From Streptomyces roseofulvus (GTDB taxonomy: Bacteria; Actinomycetota; Actinomycetes; Streptomycetales; Streptomycetaceae), in NCBI RefSeq assembly GCF_039534915.1, contig NZ_BAAAWE010000001.1, positions 1,550,001 to 1,614,000 on the forward strand: a DNA stretch of 64,000 nucleotides, given 5' to 3'. Position numbers and translations under genes: made by a program. The notes under the pieces are model-generated. The model ran no database searches and was not told the DNA's origin. It saw nothing but the letters and a program-made list of their open reading frames with translations. This document shows, piece by piece, positions 35,409 to 45,237 of the stretch. Numbering within the stretch: position 1 is the first letter of the stretch; each line of letters begins with the position of its first letter.

Positions 35409-35894
35409 TCAGCGCCAGGGTTCGCTGACCGTGCGCAGCGTGGTGGCGGTGGCGACGGCGGCGGTGACCGCCTCGTGGCCCTTGTCCTCGGAGGAGCCCT
35501 CGAGGCCGGCCCGGTCGAGCGCCTGTTCCTCGTTGTCGACGGTGAGGACGCCGAATCCGACGGGTACGCCGGTGTCGATCGAGACCTGGGTGAGGCCGTG
35601 GGTGACGCCCTGGCACACGTACTCGAAGTGCGGCGTTCCGCCGCGGATGACGACGCCGAGCGCCACGATGGCATCGTAGCCGCGGCCGGCGAGGACCTTG
35701 GCCACGACCGGGAGCTCGAAGCTGCCGGGGACGCGGAGCAGGGTGGGCTCGTCGATGCCGAGTTCGGACAGGGCGCGCAGGGCGCCGTCCACCAGTCCGT
35801 CCATGATCTTCTCGTGCCACTGGGCCGCGATGACCGCGACCCGCAGGTCGCCGCAGTTCTTCACGCTGAGGACGGGTGCGCCCTTGCCGCTCAT
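35409..35894 (-). CDS. ribH: 6,7-dimethyl-8-ribityllumazine synthase
   Basis: A 161-residue lumazine synthase condensing 5-amino-6-ribitylaminouracil with DHBP. Conserved segments: [32 protein letters not shown] and [17 protein letters not shown] 35894 with AAGGAGAA. It is the last biosynthetic gene of the riboflavin operon, followed by hisE. Confidence 0.97.
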   Translation of the reverse strand: MSGKGAPVLSVKNCGDLRVAVIAAQWHEKIMDGLVDGALRALSELGIDEPTLLRVPGSFELPVVAKVLAGRGYDAIVALGVVIRGGTPHFEYVCQGVTHGLTQVSIDTGVPVGFGVLTVDNEEQALDRAGLEGSSEDKGHEAVTAAVATATTLRTVSEPWR

Positions 35895-35927
35895 GGTTCT
35901 CCTTGCTCGGTGCGTAGACGATCGGGG

Positions 35928-37199
35928 TTACTGGTTGCCGCAGGCGGGGGTCGGGGAGCCGTCCAGCCAGGGCAGGTCGTGGCCCATCCGGTCCCGCTTG
36001 GTGCGCAGGTAGCGGAGGTTGTGCTCGCCGGCCGTGACGGGCATCGGCTCGCGGCCCTCGACGGCGAGGCCGTGGCGGGTGAGGGCGTCGATCTTGTCGG
36101 GGTTGTTGGTCATCAGGCGGAGGCTGCGGACGCCGAGGTCGGTGAGGATCTGCGCGCCGGCCGCGTAGTCGCGGGCGTCGGCGGGCAGGCCGAGTTCGAG
36201 GTTGGCGTCGAGGGTGTCGCGGCCGCGCTCCTGGAGTTCGTACGCGCGCAGCTTGGAGAGCAGGCCGATGCCGCGTCCCTCGTGGCCGCGGAGGTAGACG
36301 ACGACGCCGCGGCCGGCTTCCTGGATGCGGTCCAGGGATGCCTGGAGCTGGGGGCCGCAGTCGCAGCGCAGCGAGTGGAAGACGTCGCCGGTGAGGCATT
36401 CGGAGTGGACGCGGACGAGGACGTCGGCGCCGTCGCCGATCTCGCCGTGGACGAGGGCGACGTGCTCGACGCCGTCGACGGTGGAGCGGTAGCCGTAGGC
36501 GGTGAAGTCGCCGTGGGCGGTGGGGAGCCGGACCTCGGCCTCGCGGCGGACGGTGGGTTCGGCGGAGCGGCGGTAGGCGATCAGGTCCTCGATGGAGATG
36601 ATCGTCAGGCCGTGCTTGCGGGCGAAGGGGATCAGCTCGGGGAGGCGGAGCATGACGCCGTCCTCGCCGGCGATCTCGACGATCGCGCCGGCCGGCCGGA
36701 GGCCGGCGAGGCGGGCCAGGTCGACGGCGGCCTCGGTGTGGCCGGGGCGGGCGAGGACGCCGCCCTCGCGGGCGCGCAGCGGGAAGACGTGGCCGGGGCG
36801 GACGAAGTCGCTGGGGTCGTGCCGGCCGCTCGCGAGCATCCGGAGGGTGGTGGCGCGGTCGGCGGCGGAGATGCCGGTGGTGACGCCGTGCTCGGCGCTC
36901 GCGTCGACGGAGACGGTGAAGGCCGTCCGCATCGACTCGGTGTTGTGGTCGACCATCTGCGGGAGGTGGAGCCGCTCCAGTTCGTCGTGCTCCATGGGGG
37001 CGCAGATCAGGCCGCGGCACTCGCTCATCATGAAGGCGACGACCTCGGGGGTGGCCTTCTCTGCGGCGATGACGAGGTCGCCCTCGTTCTCGCGGTCCTC
37101 GTCGTCGACGACGACCACGGGGCGGCCGGCGGCGATGTCGCGGATCGCCTGCTCGACGGGGTCGAGGGCGAGGCTCTCTTCGAGGTCCCAGGCGTTCAT
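35928..37199 (-). CDS. ribBA: Bifunctional DHBP synthase / GTP cyclohydrolase II
   Basis: A 423-residue fusion. The N-terminal DHBP synthase (about 1-205, [16 protein letters not shown] and [13 protein letters not shown]) makes dihydroxybutanone phosphate from ribulose-5-phosphate. The C-terminal GTP cyclohydrolase II (about 206-423) has the zinc site [17 protein letters not shown] and [10 protein letters not shown]. It feeds both precursors to riboflavin. ATG 37199 overlaps the stop of ribM (ATGA) and has GGAAGGAG upstream. Confidence 0.97.
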   Translation of the reverse strand: MNAWDLEESLALDPVEQAIRDIAAGRPVVVVDDEDRENEGDLVIAAEKATPEVVAFMMSECRGLICAPMEHDELERLHLPQMVDHNTESMRTAFTVSVDASAEHGVTTGISAADRATTLRMLASGRHDPSDFVRPGHVFPLRAREGGVLARPGHTEAAVDLARLAGLRPAGAIVEIAGEDGVMLRLPELIPFARKHGLTIISIEDLIAYRRSAEPTVRREAEVRLPTAHGDFTAYGYRSTVDGVEHVALVHGEIGDGADVLVRVHSECLTGDVFHSLRCDCGPQLQASLDRIQEAGRGVVVYLRGHEGRGIGLLSKLRAYELQERGRDTLDANLELGLPADARDYAAGAQILTDLGVRSLRLMTNNPDKIDALTRHGLAVEGREPMPVTAGEHNLRYLRTKRDRMGHDLPWLDGSPTPACGNQ

Positions 37200-37831
37200 G
37201 CGGGGGCTCCTTCCAGAGCGGGGGCGGTGCGCGTGCGGAGCCACCAGTCGCGCAGGCCCCACAGGACGAGCGCGCCGTAGAGGACGTAGACGAAGCCGGA
37301 GAAGGCGTAGCCGTTGGCGAAGTTCAGCGGGACGCCGACGAGGTCGACGAGCAGCCAGGCGAACCAGAACTCGACCATGCCGCGGGCCTGGGCGTACATG
37401 GCGACCACGGTGCCGACGAAGATGTACGCGTCGGGCCAGGGGTCCCAGGAGAGGGTGGGGTACGCCTGGAAGAGCAGGGCGACCGCGACGGTGCCCGCGG
37501 CGGCCGCGGCGACCATGGCGGCGCGCTCGCGCCAGGTGGCGAAGCGGACGGCGATGTGTCCGTCGGCGCCGCCGTCCTTGCCGCGCTGCCACTGCCACCA
37601 GCCGTAGAGCGCCACCAGCATGACGACGACCTGCTTGCCGGCGCTGCCGGTGAGGTGCCCGAAGAAGGCACCGAAGAGTATGAGGCCGGCGAGGAACTGG
37701 ACGGGCCAGGTCCACACGGAGCGGCGCCAGCCGAGGGTGAGGGCGACGAGCCCGAAGATGTTCCCGACCATGTCCGACCAGATGATGTGCTGGCCGAAGA
37801 CGGTGAACGCCTCGGAGTTGAGCCAGTTCAC
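37196..37831 (-). CDS. ribM: PnuC-fold riboflavin transporter (RibM/PnuX)
   Basis: A 211-residue PnuC-family membrane protein with about seven helices ([32 protein letters not shown]). PnuC relatives carry nicotinamide riboside, but those coded inside actinobacterial riboflavin operons (RibM/PnuX) take up riboflavin and roseoflavin. Its position between ribE and ribBA, with 4-bp overlaps on both sides and under the FMN riboswitch, supports a riboflavin role. GTG 37831. Confidence 0.9.
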   Translation of the reverse strand: MNWLNSEAFTVFGQHIIWSDMVGNIFGLVALTLGWRRSVWTWPVQFLAGLILFGAFFGHLTGSAGKQVVVMLVALYGWWQWQRGKDGGADGHIAVRFATWRERAAMVAAAAAGTVAVALLFQAYPTLSWDPWPDAYIFVGTVVAMYAQARGMVEFWFAWLLVDLVGVPLNFANGYAFSGFVYVLYGALVLWGLRDWWLRTRTAPALEGAPA

Positions 37832-38436
37832 TTGACGTTCTCCCGTGCGTTCGGGCCGAGCAGCCGCTCGACGTACTTGGCGATGACGTCCACTTCGAGG
37901 TTGACCGGGGCGCCGCTCTGCTTGTGGCCGAGCGTGGTCAGGGCGAGCGTGGTGGGGATGAGGCTGATGGTGAACCAGTCGTCGCCGACCTCGACCACGG
38001 TGAGGCTGACGCCGTCGACGGTGATGGAGCCCTTCTCGACGACGTAGCGGGCGAGCGGGGCGGGGAGGCCGACCTTGACGAGTTCCCAGTGCTCGGACGG
38101 GGTCCGCTCCAGGATGGTGCCGGTGCCGTCCACGTGGCCCTGGACGATGTGGCCGCCGAGGCGGCCGCCGACGGCCATGGGGCGCTCCAGGTTGACCCGG
38201 GAGCCGACTTCGAGGGCGCCGAGGCTGGACCGCTTGAGGGTCTCGGCCATGACGTCGGCGGTGAACTCGCCGTCGCCGAACTCGACGACCGTGAGACAGA
38301 CACCGTTGACGGCGATGGAGTCGCCGTGCTGGGCGCCTTCCGTGACCAGGGGGCCGCGCAGCCGGAAGCGGGAGGCGTCCTCCAGCTGCTCGACGGCGAC
38401 GACCTCGCCCAGTTCTTCGACGATTCCGGTGAACAC
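37828..38436 (-). CDS. ribE: Riboflavin synthase, alpha subunit
   Basis: A 202-residue enzyme of two homologous lumazine-binding barrels ([12 protein letters not shown]...NGVCLTVVE and [12 protein letters not shown]...[11 protein letters not shown]). It dismutates two lumazines to riboflavin. GTG 38436 begins 2 bp after the ribD stop, and its stop overlaps ribM. The length is typical. Confidence 0.96.
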   Translation of the reverse strand: MFTGIVEELGEVVAVEQLEDASRFRLRGPLVTEGAQHGDSIAVNGVCLTVVEFGDGEFTADVMAETLKRSSLGALEVGSRVNLERPMAVGGRLGGHIVQGHVDGTGTILERTPSEHWELVKVGLPAPLARYVVEKGSITVDGVSLTVVEVGDDWFTISLIPTTLALTTLGHKQSGAPVNLEVDVIAKYVERLLGPNARENVK

Positions 38437-38438
38437 GG

Positions 38439-39518
38439 TCAGGCTCCCTTGGGGGTGGCGGTGATGCGGAGGTCGGGTCCGATCGGCGTGGTCTCGGTGA
38501 TGTCGAGCCGCAACGCCTGGGTGAGGGTGGTGATTCCGGCGTCGGCGAGGGCGTTCGGGCCCGCGCCGAGGAGGACCGGGGCGAGGTAGCCGACGACCTG
38601 GTCGACGGCGCCCGCGGTGAGGAAGGCGCCCGCGAGGGTGGGGCCGCCTTCGAGGAGGACGGAGCGGATGCCGCGCGCGTACAGCTGGGTGAGCAGCTCG
38701 TGCACGCCGATGCGGCCGTCGTGCAGGGGCAGCCGGAGCAGGTCGACGCCGGGCAGGTGCCGGGTGTCGGCGTCCTCGGCGACGACCAGCAGGGTGGGTG
38801 CGGCGTCGTCGAGGATCCGGGCGGTGGGCAGCAGTCCGGCGTAGGTGTCGAGGGCGATCCGCAGCGGCTGGGTGGCGCCTTCGATGCCGCGGACGGCGAG
38901 GTGCGGGTCGTCGGTGCGGAGCGTCCCGCCGCCGACCAGGACGGCGTCGGCCTCGGCGCGCAGCCGGTGGACGTCGGCGCGGGACTCGGCGGAGCTGATC
39001 CAGCGGGAGGTGCCGTCGGCGGCGGCGACCCGGCCGTCGAGGGTGGCGGCGTACTTCCAGCGGACGAAGGGGCGGCCGGTGCGGACGGAGGTGAGCCAGG
39101 CGAGGTTGCCGGCCTCGGCCTCGTCCGTCAGGAGGCCCTCCTCGACGTCGACGCCGGCCGCGCGCAGGGTGGCGGCGCCGCCGGTGGCCTGCGGGTTCGG
39201 GTCGCCGACGGCGTAGACGACGCGGGCGACGCCGGCCTCGACCAGGGCCTGGGCGCAGGGACCGGTGCGGCCGGTGTGGTTGCAGGGTTCGAGGGTGACG
39301 TAGGCGGTGCCGCCGCGGGCGAGGACGCCGGCCGCGCGCAGGGCGTGGATCTCGGCGTGGGGGCCGCCGGCCCGCTGGTGCCAGCCCTCGCCGACCTGGT
39401 GGCCGGAGGCGTCGGTGATGACGCAGCCGACGACGGGGTTGGGGCTGGTGGAGCCGAGACCGCGGGCGGCGAGCGCGATCGCGCGTCGCATGGCGGTGAT
39501 GTCGGCTTGCGTGGCCAC
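38439..39518 (-). CDS. ribD: Bifunctional riboflavin deaminase/reductase
   Basis: A 359-residue fusion: a zinc cytidine-deaminase-type domain (about 1-145, with HAEIHAL and PCNHTGRTGPCAQAL) and an NADPH reductase domain (about 150-355, RPFVRWKYAATLDGRVAA; LLEGGPTLAGAFL). It performs the second and third steps of the pyrimidine branch. GTG 39518 has AGGAGG 5 nt upstream. It is the first gene of the operon, preceded by a 180-nt leader and the FMN riboswitch. Confidence 0.96.
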   Translation of the reverse strand: MATQADITAMRRAIALAARGLGSTSPNPVVGCVITDASGHQVGEGWHQRAGGPHAEIHALRAAGVLARGGTAYVTLEPCNHTGRTGPCAQALVEAGVARVVYAVGDPNPQATGGAATLRAAGVDVEEGLLTDEAEAGNLAWLTSVRTGRPFVRWKYAATLDGRVAAADGTSRWISSAESRADVHRLRAEADAVLVGGGTLRTDDPHLAVRGIEGATQPLRIALDTYAGLLPTARILDDAAPTLLVVAEDADTRHLPGVDLLRLPLHDGRIGVHELLTQLYARGIRSVLLEGGPTLAGAFLTAGAVDQVVGYLAPVLLGAGPNALADAGITTLTQALRLDITETTPIGPDLRITATPKGA

Positions 39519-39596
39519 CGGGTCCTCCTGCCTCTTCGGGCACGGACTCCGGGGCCTGTCGATGTCGACAGAGAGCGGGTACGACGGCTGCGCAGA

Positions 39597-39687
39597 GGGT
39601 GTGCCGGAACGGCCGGAGGTCCACGGGTGCGCCGGCGGAGACCGCGGCGACCAGCGGACGTACGGCCGGCACACCCCTGTCAGGGGT
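39597..39687 (-). promoter_or_regulatory. Expression platform of the FMN riboswitch: two exclusive hairpins
   Basis: Downstream of the aptamer, ACCCCT/AGGGGT (39673-39678 with 39682-39687) forms a tight hairpin. The overlapping CCGGCACACCC (39666-39676) is instead complementary to GGGTGTGCCGG at 39597-39607. The two pairings share bases 39673-39676 and cannot coexist, as expected of a switch. Which one corresponds to FMN bound is inference. Confidence 0.5.
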
Positions 39688-39695
39688 CGCCCGCC

Positions 39696-39822
39696 GCGCA
39701 CTGCCTCCCATCCGGACTTTCACCGTCGGTCCAGGAATCTCACCTGGTCAACCGGCCGCTGGCTTGCGGACGGGTCGCGGACTATACCGCCGGTTCGGAA
39801 TTACACCGACCCCGGAGTGCGC
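39696..39822 (-). promoter_or_regulatory. FMN riboswitch (RFN element)
   Basis: Read on the minus strand, the P1 arms (39822-39814 and 39705-39696) enclose the hallmark segments: GGTGTAATTCCGAACCGGCG, AGTCCGCGACCC, GGTGAGATTCCTGG, ACCGACGGTGAAAGTCCGGA and TGGGAGG. This is the full RFN consensus. FMN binding should switch off ribD-ribE-ribM-ribBA-ribH. Confidence 0.97.
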
Positions 39823-39916
39823 TGCTGCTGATACACGGCCAGTGTGCCACGCCCTGTCAACGGGCATGCACACGGATCCTGTGCGATGACTCACACGATC
39901 CCACGGGAATCCCCGT

Positions 39917-39958
39917 TGGTCCAGACCTATTGACGCACTGGTCTAGTCCTCTTAATGT
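39917..39958 (+). promoter_or_regulatory. Chitinase promoter with chitin-responsive direct repeats
   Basis: TTGACG (39930-39935), 17 bp and TAATGT (39953-39958) form a good promoter. It is flanked and overlapped by two 12-bp direct repeats, TGGTCCAGACCT (39917-39928) and TGGTCTAGTCCT (39939-39950), 22 bp apart. The first copy is exactly the repeat described for Streptomyces chitinase promoters, where it mediates chitin induction and glucose repression; it also resembles the DasR site. Confidence 0.85.
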
Positions 39959-40069
39959 CCGTGTCACCTCCGCGGAACGGCCCGCCGGTGTGCGCACGCC
40001 ACGGGCCCAACACGTACCACCCCCTTGTTCGTTGCGTGTTTCTTCACCCTCCCCGAGGAGGACCTGATC

Positions 40070-42439
40070 GTGCTGTCCCCCACGACCAAGAGAGCGTCGC
40101 TGCTCGCGTCCGGTGCCGCCGTCGCCGGCCTGCTGCTCAGCTCGCTCGCCGGCGGCGTCTCGTACGCCGCCGACAACGAGAGCTGTCGCCCCGACGGCCT
40201 GTACAAGACGCCCGGCGTCGACGTCCCCTACTGCTCGGTCTACGACACCGCGGGCCGCGAGAAGATGGGCGCCGACCACCAGCGCCGCGTCATCGGCTAC
40301 TTCACGGGCTGGCGCACCGGCAAGAACGGCGAGCCCGCGTACCTCGCCAACAACATCCCGTGGGACAAGATCACCCACATCAACTACGCCTTCGGCCACA
40401 TCGGCGGCGACAACAAGCTCTCGGTCGGCACGGACGGCCCGAACAACGCCGCCACCGGCATGACCTGGCCCGGCGTGGCCGGCGCCGAGATGGACCCGGC
40501 CCTCCCCTACAAGGGCCACTTCAACCTGCTGAACAAGTTCAAGAAGCAGCACCCCGACGTCAAGACGCTGATCTCGGTCGGCGGCTGGGCCGAGACCGGC
40601 GGCTACTTCGCCGACAACGGCGACCGGGTGAACTCCGGCGGCTTCTACTCGATGGCCACCAACGCCGACGGCTCGGTCAACCAGGCCGGCATCGACACCT
40701 TCGCCACCTCGGCGGTCGACTTCATCCGGAAGTACGGCTTCAACGGCGTCGACATCGACTACGAGTACCCGACCACCATGAAGGACGCGGGCAACCCGCT
40801 CGACTGGACCTTCGCCAACGCGCGCCGCGCGGGCCTGGTCCAGGGCTACGCGGCCCTCATGAAGACGCTCCGCGAGAAGCTCGACGCGGCCGGCGCCGCC
40901 GACGGCCGGCACTACCTGCTCACCGTCGCCGCCCCCTCCTCCGGCTACCTGCTGCGCGGGATGGAGACCTTCCAGGTCCAGAAGTACCTGGACTACGTCA
41001 ACATCATGTCGTACGACCTGCACGGCGCCTGGAACGAGTACGTCGGTCCGAACGCCTCGCTCTTCGACGACGGCAAGGACGGCGAGCTCGCCGCCGCCAA
41101 CGTCTACGGCTCCTCCCAGTACGGCAACATCGGCTACCTCAACACCGACTGGGCGTACCACTACTTCCGCGGCTCCATGCCGGCCGGCCGGATCAACATC
41201 GGCCTGCCCTACTACACCCGCGGCCACAAGAACGTGCAGGGCGGCACCGACGGCCTGTGGGGCAAGGCCACCGCGGCCACCTGCCCGGCCGGCGCCGGCC
41301 TGACCAAGTGCGGTGACGGTGCCGTCGGCATCGACAACCTGTGGCACGACAAGGACACCGCGGGCAAGGAGTCGCCCGCCGGCTCCAACCCGATGTGGCA
41401 CGCCAAGAACCTGGAGAAGGGGATCGTCGGCGACTACGTCACCCAGTACGGCTTCCCGGCGAACACGACCCTGACCGGCACCTACGCCCGCAAGTACGAC
41501 TCGACCCTGGTCGCGCCGTGGCTGTGGAACGCCGAGAAGAAGGTCTTCCTCTCCACCGAGGACGAGCAGTCCGTGGCGGCCAAGGCCGACTACGTGGTCG
41601 ACCGCGGCATCGGCGGCACCATGGTCTGGGAGATGGCCGGCGACTACTCCTGGAACGCCGCCAAGGGCCAGTACGAGATGGGCTCCACGCTCACCTCGCT
41701 GATGTACGACAAGTTCAAGGCCGCCACCCCGTACGGCGCCAAGAAGTCCAACAAGGCGCTGCCGACCCAGGCCGTGAACATCGAGACCGCCTTCACCGAG
41801 TTCAAGCTGGGCGACTCGAACTACCCGATCACCCCCAAGGTGAAGATCACCAACCGGACGAACACCACGCTGCCCGGCGGCACCGAGTTCCAGTTCGACT
41901 ACGGCACCTCGGCCCCGGCCAACGCCTCCGACCAGTCCGGCTTCGGCACCAAGGTCGTCAGCAGCGACCACACGGGCTCCAACGTGGGCGGCCTGAAGGG
42001 CGACTTCCACCGGGTCTCCCTGAAGCTCCCGGCCTGGCAGACCCTCGCCCCGGGCGCGACGGTCGAGCTCTCGTTCAACTACTACCTGCCGGTGTCCACC
42101 CCCTCCAACTGGACGGTGAACATCAACGGCACCACGTACGCCCTCGCCGGCGACCTGGCGCGCGGCACGACGACGGTGGAGCCCGGCACGGGCACCACGC
42201 CGCCGACCACCCCGCCCACCACGGAGCCGACGACCCCGCCGACCACTCCCCCGACCACCCCGCCGACGACGCCGCCCGCGGGCTGCACCGCCCCGGCGTA
42301 CGTGGCCGGCCAGGTCTACAACGCGGGCAACGAGGTCTCCCACAAGAGCCGCAAGTGGAAGGCGAAGTGGTGGACCCAGAACGAGGAGCCCGGCACGACC
42401 GGCGAGTGGGGCGTCTGGCAGGACCTGGGCGCCTGTTGA
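40070..42439 (+). CDS. Secreted GH18 chitinase with C-terminal chitin-binding module
   Basis: A 789-residue extracellular chitinase. Signal peptide about 1-33 ([19 protein letters not shown]...SYA). GH18 barrel about 60-540 with the catalytic motif NGVDIDYE (acid Glu232; the first D of DxxDxDxE is Asn). A ChiC-type C-terminal beta domain lies at about 560-700. Then a Thr/Pro linker, and a CBM5/12 module in the last 50 residues with exposed aromatics ([14 protein letters not shown]). GTG 40070 has GAGGAGG about 9 nt upstream. It degrades chitin to oligosaccharides. Monocistronic, with a terminator at 42465. Confidence 0.95.
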   Translation: MLSPTTKRASLLASGAAVAGLLLSSLAGGVSYAADNESCRPDGLYKTPGVDVPYCSVYDTAGREKMGADHQRRVIGYFTGWRTGKNGEPAYLANNIPWDKITHINYAFGHIGGDNKLSVGTDGPNNAATGMTWPGVAGAEMDPALPYKGHFNLLNKFKKQHPDVKTLISVGGWAETGGYFADNGDRVNSGGFYSMATNADGSVNQAGIDTFATSAVDFIRKYGFNGVDIDYEYPTTMKDAGNPLDWTFANARRAGLVQGYAALMKTLREKLDAAGAADGRHYLLTVAAPSSGYLLRGMETFQVQKYLDYVNIMSYDLHGAWNEYVGPNASLFDDGKDGELAAANVYGSSQYGNIGYLNTDWAYHYFRGSMPAGRINIGLPYYTRGHKNVQGGTDGLWGKATAATCPAGAGLTKCGDGAVGIDNLWHDKDTAGKESPAGSNPMWHAKNLEKGIVGDYVTQYGFPANTTLTGTYARKYDSTLVAPWLWNAEKKVFLSTEDEQSVAAKADYVVDRGIGGTMVWEMAGDYSWNAAKGQYEMGSTLTSLMYDKFKAATPYGAKKSNKALPTQAVNIETAFTEFKLGDSNYPITPKVKITNRTNTTLPGGTEFQFDYGTSAPANASDQSGFGTKVVSSDHTGSNVGGLKGDFHRVSLKLPAWQTLAPGATVELSFNYYLPVSTPSNWTVNINGTTYALAGDLARGTTTVEPGTGTTPPTTPPTTEPTTPPTTPPTTPPTTPPAGCTAPAYVAGQVYNAGNEVSHKSRKWKAKWWTQNEEPGTTGEWGVWQDLGAC

Positions 42440-42464
42440 TCCCCTCCTGAAGAACAGCAAGACC

Positions 42465-42501
42465 CCCGGCGGCGGTCTCACGGCCCTTGGCCGCCGCCGG
42501 G
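42465..42501 (+). terminator. Terminator of the chitinase gene
   Basis: An 11-bp perfect GC stem (42465-42475 with 42491-42501) with a 15-nt loop, 26 bp after the stop codon. Confidence 0.75.
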
Positions 42502-42561
42502 CCCCCCTCCGCGCCGCGCCCCCCTGTCCGGGGCGCGGCGCGGTCGCGTCCCCCGGACCTT

Positions 42562-42651
42562 CGGGCTCACGGGCGTACGGGCTCGTCCGGACTCACGGGC
42601 TTACGGGCTTACGGGCTTACGGGCTCCGGGCTCCGGGCTCCGGCTTACGGG
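42562..42651. repeat. Short tandem repeats at the 3' end of the ROK gene
   Basis: An array of 7-8 bp units: ACGGGCTT repeated about 3 times around 42595-42620, and CCGGGCT repeated 3 times around 42624-42643, with variant copies on the left. It overlaps the TAA stop (42645-42647) of the ROK gene. The array looks length-variable by slippage. Confidence 0.7.
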
Positions 42652-43769
42652 AAGAGCGCGTCCTGCGCGGTGTCGCGGGCGCGCAGCAGCGCGCCGCGCA
42701 GCACGGCCGCGTCGCCGAGGACGGTGGCGCGGACCTCGGTGCGCAGCGGGGAGAGCCGGGCCAGCTCGGCCTCGACGCGGGCGGCGAGCTCCGGCCCGCC
42801 CTGGTGGCCGGTCTCGCCGGCGAGGACCACGCAGCCGGGGTCGAGGACGGAGGCCACGGCCGCCGCGCCGACGGCCAGCCGGCGGGCGTAGGCGTCGAGG
42901 AAGGCGGTGTGCCCGGAGGTGAGCGCGCCGGCCGGTTCGAGGCCGTGCTCGGCGGCCAGGGCCTCGATGGCGACGGTGCTCACCAGCTCGTGGAAGCCGC
43001 CGTCGCAGCCGGTCGACGAGGGCAGCCCGGAGGTGCCGGGCACCGGCAGGAAGCCGATCTCGCCTGCGCCCCCGGAGGCGCCGCGGCGCACCCGCCCGCC
43101 GAGGACGACGGCGGCGCCCACCCCCTGGCCGAGCCAGAGCAGGACGAAGTCCTCGCGGCCCCGGGCCGCGCCCTCGCGCAGCTCGGCGACGGCGGCGAGG
43201 TTGGTCTCGTTCTCGACGAGCACATGGGCGGGGAGCCGTTCCTGGAGGACGCCGACGAGCCGGCGGTGCCAGGCGGGCAGGCCGGTGGAGTCGCGGAGCT
43301 CGCCGGTGGCCGGGTCGATCAGGCCCGGGGCGCCGACGGCCACGGTGTGCAGCCGCTCGACGCCCGCCTCCCCCGCGGTGCGCTCCAGGAGGGCGACCGC
43401 CTTCTCGACGGCGGGGCCGGTCCCTGCGTCCTCGCCGACGGGGGCGGCCGCCTCGGCGAGCGGGGTGCCGAGCAGGTCGGTGACGGCGACGGAGACCGAG
43501 CGGGTGCGGACGTCGAGCGCGGCGAGGTGGGCGCGGTCGGCGACGAGCCCGTACAGCTTGGCGTTGGGGCCCCGGCGCTCGGCGCCGGCCTCGCCGACGA
43601 CATGGACCAGGCCCGAGCCGCTCAGCCGCTCGACGAGGTCGGCGACGGTGGGCCGGGAGAGCCCGGTGAGGGTCTTGAGCTGGGCTGCCGTCAACGGACC
43701 CTCGTCCTGGAGCAGGCGCAGGGCGAGCCGGTCGTTGATGGCCCGGGCGGTGCTCGGGGATGCGGCCAT
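42645..43769 (-). CDS. ROK-family transcriptional regulator
   Basis: A 374-residue regulator with an N-terminal winged helix (about 12-65, LKTLTGLSRPTVADLVERL) and a ROK sugar-binding fold (about 80-370, VAVGAPGLIDPATGEL). The ROK zinc-site motif is degraded: the family GEIGH is GEIGF here, and only one Cys remains (TGCDGG). It probably senses a sugar or related ligand without the usual zinc. ATG 43769. It is divergent from an MFS gene with a palindrome between them, and likely represses that gene. Confidence 0.9.
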   Translation of the reverse strand: MAASPSTARAINDRLALRLLQDEGPLTAAQLKTLTGLSRPTVADLVERLSGSGLVHVVGEAGAERRGPNAKLYGLVADRAHLAALDVRTRSVSVAVTDLLGTPLAEAAAPVGEDAGTGPAVEKAVALLERTAGEAGVERLHTVAVGAPGLIDPATGELRDSTGLPAWHRRLVGVLQERLPAHVLVENETNLAAVAELREGAARGREDFVLLWLGQGVGAAVVLGGRVRRGASGGAGEIGFLPVPGTSGLPSSTGCDGGFHELVSTVAIEALAAEHGLEPAGALTSGHTAFLDAYARRLAVGAAAVASVLDPGCVVLAGETGHQGGPELAARVEAELARLSPLRTEVRATVLGDAAVLRGALLRARDTAQDALFP

Positions 43770-43821
43770 GCGGTGATCCTCTCAGACGCTTCCCCGCCGT
43801 CTTCTCTCCGGACCACTATTT

Positions 43822-43842
43822 ATCAGGCAGGGTTCCTGATAG
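43822..43842. promoter_or_regulatory. Palindromic operator between the ROK and MFS genes
   Basis: TATCAGG-N7-CCTGATA (43822-43828 and 43836-43842) is a perfect inverted repeat in the 109-bp divergent region, in its only AT-rich part, where the promoters should be. Confidence 0.65.
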
Positions 43843-43878
43843 TTTACTGCGCACACCATACGACTCCGGGAGGGACCC

Positions 43879-45099
43879 ATGACGGCGGAGACCGTCCTCA
43901 GCTCCGAACGGCTCCGGCGGGCCCGCTTCGCCGTCGCCGCCGTCTTCTGCGTCCACGGCGCCGTCACCGGCAGCTTCGCCACCCGGATCCCGTGGATCCA
44001 GGAGCACGCCGGGGTCAGCGCCGGCCAGCTCGGCCTGGCGCTCGCCTTCCCCGCCCTCGGCGCCTCCCTCGCGATGCCGCTGGCCGGCCGGATCAGCCAC
44101 CGCTTCGGCGCCCGCACCGCCCTGCGCGGCCTGCTCGCGCTGTGGACCCTCTCCCTCACCCTGCCGTCGCTGGCCCCGAACATCTGGGGCCTGTGCGGGG
44201 CGCTCTTCGTCTACGGCGCCACGGCGGGCATGTCCGACGTGGCGATGAACGCGCTCGGCGTCGAGACCGAGAACCGGCTCGGCCGCTCGATCATGTCCAG
44301 CCTGCACGGCATGTGGAGCGTGGGCGCGCTGATCGGGTCGGCGGCCGGCACCGTCGCCGCCCACCTCGGCGGCGACGCCCGCCTCCACCACCTGACCGCC
44401 GCGCTCGTCCTCACCGTCCTCGGCCTCGCCCTCTGCCAGGGCGTCCTGGACCCGGCGCCCGCCGAGGAGGAGGAGGCCCCGCCGCGCTTCGCGCTGCCGC
44501 CTAAGTCCGCGCTGGTCATCGGCGCGATCGGCTTCTGCGCGGTCTTCGCCGAGGGCGCCAGCCTCGACTGGTCGGCCGTCTACCTCCGCGACGAGCTGGG
44601 CGGTTCGGCCGGCCTCGCCGCCGCCTCCACCACCGCCTTCGCGCTCACCATGGCCCTGGCCCGGCTGGCCGGCGACCGGGTCGTGGACCGCTTCGGCGCG
44701 GTCCGTACGGTACGGGTCGGCGGCGCGGCCGCCACCCTCGGCGGGATCCTGGTCGTCCTCGCCCCGAACGCCGTCGCCGCGACGGCCGGCTTCGGACTGA
44801 TCGGCCTCGGGGTCGCGGTCGTCGTCCCGCTCGCCTTCGCCGCCGCCGCGCGCAGCGGCCCGAACCCGAGCCAGGCCATCGCGGGCGTCGCCACGATCAC
44901 GTACACCTCCGGGCTGATCGCCCCCTCCGCGATCGGCGGCATCGCCGACGCCACCTCGCTGGTCTTCTCCTTCGGACTGGTCACCGCGCTCTCCTTCGGC
45001 CTGGTGCTGGGCGCGGGCGTGCTGCGGACCGCCCCGCGCGCGGCGTCGGCGGCGCCCGCCGGGACGGACGCGGCGAAGAGCCCGGGCCCGGTCGGCTGA
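43879..45099 (+). CDS. MFS transporter, likely exporter
   Basis: A 406-residue MFS protein with 12 predicted helices (FAVAAVFCVHGAVTGSFATRIPW; GLALAFPALGASLAMPLAGRI; YGATAGMSDVAMNALGVETE). The sequence places it near the YbjJ/fucose-permease-like branch. ATG 43879. Its control by the divergent ROK protein hints at a sugar-related substrate, but this is inference. Confidence 0.88.
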   Translation: MTAETVLSSERLRRARFAVAAVFCVHGAVTGSFATRIPWIQEHAGVSAGQLGLALAFPALGASLAMPLAGRISHRFGARTALRGLLALWTLSLTLPSLAPNIWGLCGALFVYGATAGMSDVAMNALGVETENRLGRSIMSSLHGMWSVGALIGSAAGTVAAHLGGDARLHHLTAALVLTVLGLALCQGVLDPAPAEEEEAPPRFALPPKSALVIGAIGFCAVFAEGASLDWSAVYLRDELGGSAGLAAASTTAFALTMALARLAGDRVVDRFGAVRTVRVGGAAATLGGILVVLAPNAVAATAGFGLIGLGVAVVVPLAFAAAARSGPNPSQAIAGVATITYTSGLIAPSAIGGIADATSLVFSFGLVTALSFGLVLGAGVLRTAPRAASAAPAGTDAAKSPGPVG

Positions 45100-45237
45100 G
45101 CACGTACCGGGGGCGCCGCCGCACCCCTCCCCCGGCCGGTTCCGGCGCATACCATATGGCTGATCTTTTGCGGCCGTGACACGACGGCCCACGACGGCCC
45201 GACACGGCCGCCGGAACCGGAGAACGGGAGCGACCTC

